In this document: positions 5,744-6,247 of the stretch, in pieces
Layout: each line of letters starts with the position of its first letter
Numbering within the stretch: position 1 is the stretch's first letter
Assembly (NCBI GenBank): GCA_046756985.1
Contig: JBHHXG010000080.1
Coordinates: 1-6,247 of the forward strand
DNA from: JBHHXG01 sp046756985
GTDB lineage: Bacteria > Pseudomonadota > Zetaproteobacteria > Mariprofundales > Mariprofundaceae
Length of the DNA stretch: 6,247 bases
Direction of reading: 5' to 3'
Program-made: the position numbers and the translations under genes
Notes under the pieces: generated by a model
What the model was told of the DNA's origin: nothing
What the model saw: only the letters and a program-made list of their open reading frames with translations
Databases searched by the model: none

Positions 5744-6247
5744 ATGGGCAAGCAGTCGAAAAGCAAAGCGAAGCGCAAGACCAGCGCATGGTTCCGGCGG
5801 CATGTACATGACCCGCACGTAAAGCGCGCGGAGGCCGAAGGCAGGCGTTCGCGTGCCGCCTTCAAGTTGAAGGAAATCATGGACAGGCATGGCCTGCATC
5901 TGAAGCCGGATGCGGTGGTCGTGGATCTGGGCTGCGCGCCGGGCTCATGGTGCGAGGAAGTGGCGCGCCGGCTGGGTAAAAACGGCCTGCTGATCGGCAT
6001 TGACCTGCTGCCAGTTGAGCCGATCGCGGACGCTATCCTGATTCAGGCCGATTTTGATTCCGAAGACGGCCTGAAGGCGGTTGAGAAGGCATTGCAGGGC
6101 AGGGATGTACATCTGGTGCTTTCCGATATGGCGCCGGAGATGAGCGGCAACAAGCTGGTGGATCAGGCGAGCATGATGAATCTGAACGATCTGACGTTGA
6201 GCTTTGCAGTCAACCATCTGCGCGAGGGTGGGCATCTGCTGCTCAAG
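5744..6247 (+). CDS. rlmE: 23S rRNA (uridine-2'-O)-methyltransferase RlmE/FtsJ (3' partial)
   Basis: SAM-dependent enzyme that in E. coli 2'-O-methylates U2552 in the A-loop of 23S rRNA, late in large-subunit assembly. 168 residues are visible and the frame is open at the window edge; about 40 more are expected (E. coli RlmE is about 209 aa). A basic N-terminus (residues 2-12, rich in Lys, Arg and Ser) precedes the RSRAAFKL block with catalytic K41. SAM motif I is VVVDLGCAPGSW (58-69), followed by IGIDLLPVEPI (85-94) and LSDMAPEMSG (126-135) with catalytic D128. The last visible residue, K168, aligns with the third catalytic residue; the final Glu lies outside. The ATG is 2 bp after the vapC stop and has only a poor ribosome binding site inside vapC, so translation is likely coupled. 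The tight junction suggests it shares the toxin-antitoxin transcript, unless a promoter lies inside vapC. Confidence 0.93.
   Translation, partial: MGKQSKSKAKRKTSAWFRRHVHDPHVKRAEAEGRRSRAAFKLKEIMDRHGLHLKPDAVVVDLGCAPGSWCEEVARRLGKNGLLIGIDLLPVEPIADAILIQADFDSEDGLKAVEKALQGRDVHLVLSDMAPEMSGNKLVDQASMMNLNDLTLSFAVNHLREGGHLLLK

Overview
The window looks like a bacterial, probably proteobacterial, chromosome segment of moderately high GC. The sequence does not settle the class. The support is a YadG/YadH-type ABC exporter, an rlmE-type 23S rRNA methyltransferase, and cyclic-di-GMP enzymes carrying PAS and GAF sensor domains. I see no insertion sequence, prophage gene, tRNA, rRNA or CRISPR array.

Layout. 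(1) Positions 1-1474, plus strand: the 3' part of an ABC ATPase gene overlapping a complete ABC-2 membrane permease gene, together a two-gene exporter operon cut by the left edge. (2) Positions 1486-4889, minus strand: a GAF-containing diguanylate cyclase gene (about 503 aa, PAS-GAF-GGDEF) followed by a triple-PAS HD-GYP phosphodiesterase gene (584 aa). They are predicted to make and break c-di-GMP respectively. The permease and HD-GYP genes converge with only 11 bp between stop codons. (3) Positions 4890-5145: a divergent intergenic region holding a -10-like element for the cyclase gene and a promoter with an overlapping palindrome for the next operon. (4) Positions 5146-6247, plus strand: an AbrB-fold antitoxin gene (vapB-like), a PIN-domain toxin gene (vapC-like) starting on the antitoxin stop codon, and, 2 bp after the toxin stop, an rlmE gene that runs off the right edge.

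The best leads are regulatory. The HD-GYP gene has no visible ribosome binding site at its own ATG. An ideal one lies 78 bp upstream at a 16-codon ORF in the same frame, closed by a single TGA. A 12-bp motif (GTCTATARTAGG) sits just upstream of the start regions of both c-di-GMP genes. The vapBC promoter carries a perfect 8-bp inverted repeat around its -10 box. The toxin-antitoxin pair is packed against a 23S rRNA modification gene, so transcription of rlmE may be tied to toxin-antitoxin autoregulation. I found no clearly novel enzyme system.
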